Assembly: GCA_937900565.1 (NCBI GenBank)
Contig: CALCFG010000078.1
Span: forward strand, 1-12,590
From: an uncultured Erysipelotrichaceae bacterium
Lineage (GTDB): Bacteria; Bacillota_I; Bacilli_A; Erysipelotrichales; Erysipelotrichaceae
Reading direction: 5' to 3'
Length of the DNA stretch: 12,590 nt
Positions within the stretch are counted from its first letter, which is position 1. Each line of letters starts with the position of its first letter. The notes beneath the pieces were generated by a model that did not search any database, had not been told where the DNA came from, and saw nothing but the letters and a program-made list of their open reading frames with translations. Positions 12,498 through 12,590 of this stretch are shown here, piece after piece. The translations under genes and the position numbers were made by a program.

Positions 12498-12590
12498 AAA
12501 GAAGTCATTGGCACTAATTTTTTCTTTTTCTTTTGTTTATTATAGCGTACTTTGTCCCAAACTGTTACTCATATCTTGCTGACTATTTTA
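12498..12590 (-). other. Frame-broken A-rich segment upstream of the PotA tail
   Basis: All three minus-strand frames carry stops here: TAA at 12588-12590 and two TAA at 12537-12542 in the frame of the tail gene, TGA at 12569-12571 in a second frame, and TAG and TAA in the third. The second frame is open from 12568 to past 12498 and reads VTVWDKVRYNKQKKKKK before it reaches the run of six A residues (12518-12523). One extra A there would join it to KISANDFF of the tail gene. A TATAAT (12539-12544) is present but has no good -35 and no start codon with a ribosome site after it. Confidence 0.45.

Noticed and set aside
12539..12544. TATAAT upstream of the PotA tail as its promoter
   Set aside because: No acceptable -35, no extended -10 and no start codon with a ribosome site follows; repeat similarity shows coding sequence continues through this area.
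12569..12571. Reading TGA as tryptophan to keep a longer potA frame open
   Set aside because: All tryptophans in the other genes are encoded with TGG and their frames contain no TGA, so a recoded TGA is not supported; the frame is broken elsewhere as well.
1..12590. CRISPR arrays, tRNAs, insertion sequences or phage genes
   Set aside because: No regularly spaced repeats, cloverleaf-like segments, transposase motifs or flanking direct repeats were seen on either strand.

Overview
The window looks like chromosome from a low-GC Bacillota (Firmicutes), most likely of the Erysipelotrichales or a neighbouring gut lineage. This rests on the AT-rich sequence, GGAGG-type ribosome sites, BglG/LicT antitermination, CcpA-type cre sites, an ECF-type ThiT and a DUF402 (YgaC/Ntdp) protein. 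The genus call is an inference from gene style only. The standard genetic code fits: all 15 gene ends seen use TAA (12) or TAG (3). I see no tRNA, rRNA, CRISPR array, insertion sequence or prophage gene.

Layout, read mostly on the minus strand. (1) Positions 1-3032 hold a beta-glucoside operon: licT/bglG antiterminator, bglP PTS EIIBCA, and the start of a GH1 6-phospho-beta-glucosidase that runs off the left edge. Its leader carries a promoter overlapped by a cre site, a RAT-like hairpin and an intrinsic terminator that share sequence, so both CcpA and LicT control can be read from the DNA. (2) A divergent ferritin gene (plus strand) has its own terminator. (3) Next come a membrane-anchored XRE regulator, a DUF402 nucleoside tri/diphosphatase and thiT, the last behind a TPP riboswitch. 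(4) A plus-strand gene fuses a RimJ/RimL-type acetyltransferase to a free methionine-(R)-sulfoxide reductase. (5) A four-gene minus-strand operon encodes a DUF3783-like protein, DUF1836, a PgpA/YutG-like protein and an AAC(3)/YokD-family acetyltransferase. It ends in a palindrome shared with the fusion gene. (6) The right end is a polyamine ABC transporter operon (potA-tail, potB, potC, potD) closed by a strong terminator.

The most unusual parts are two. The first is the potA end: the recognisable C-terminal tail of PotA is preceded by two Ig-like repeats of a kind normally seen in surface proteins. All three minus-strand frames are broken just upstream, next to an A-rich run, so the ATPase part is either a separate gene outside the window or split from this tail by a frameshift. 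The second is the GNAT-fRMsr fusion. Two genes (DUF402 and the DUF3783-like gene) have TATAAT boxes 7-8 nt before their ATG and lack a well-placed ribosome site, which suggests leaderless transcripts.
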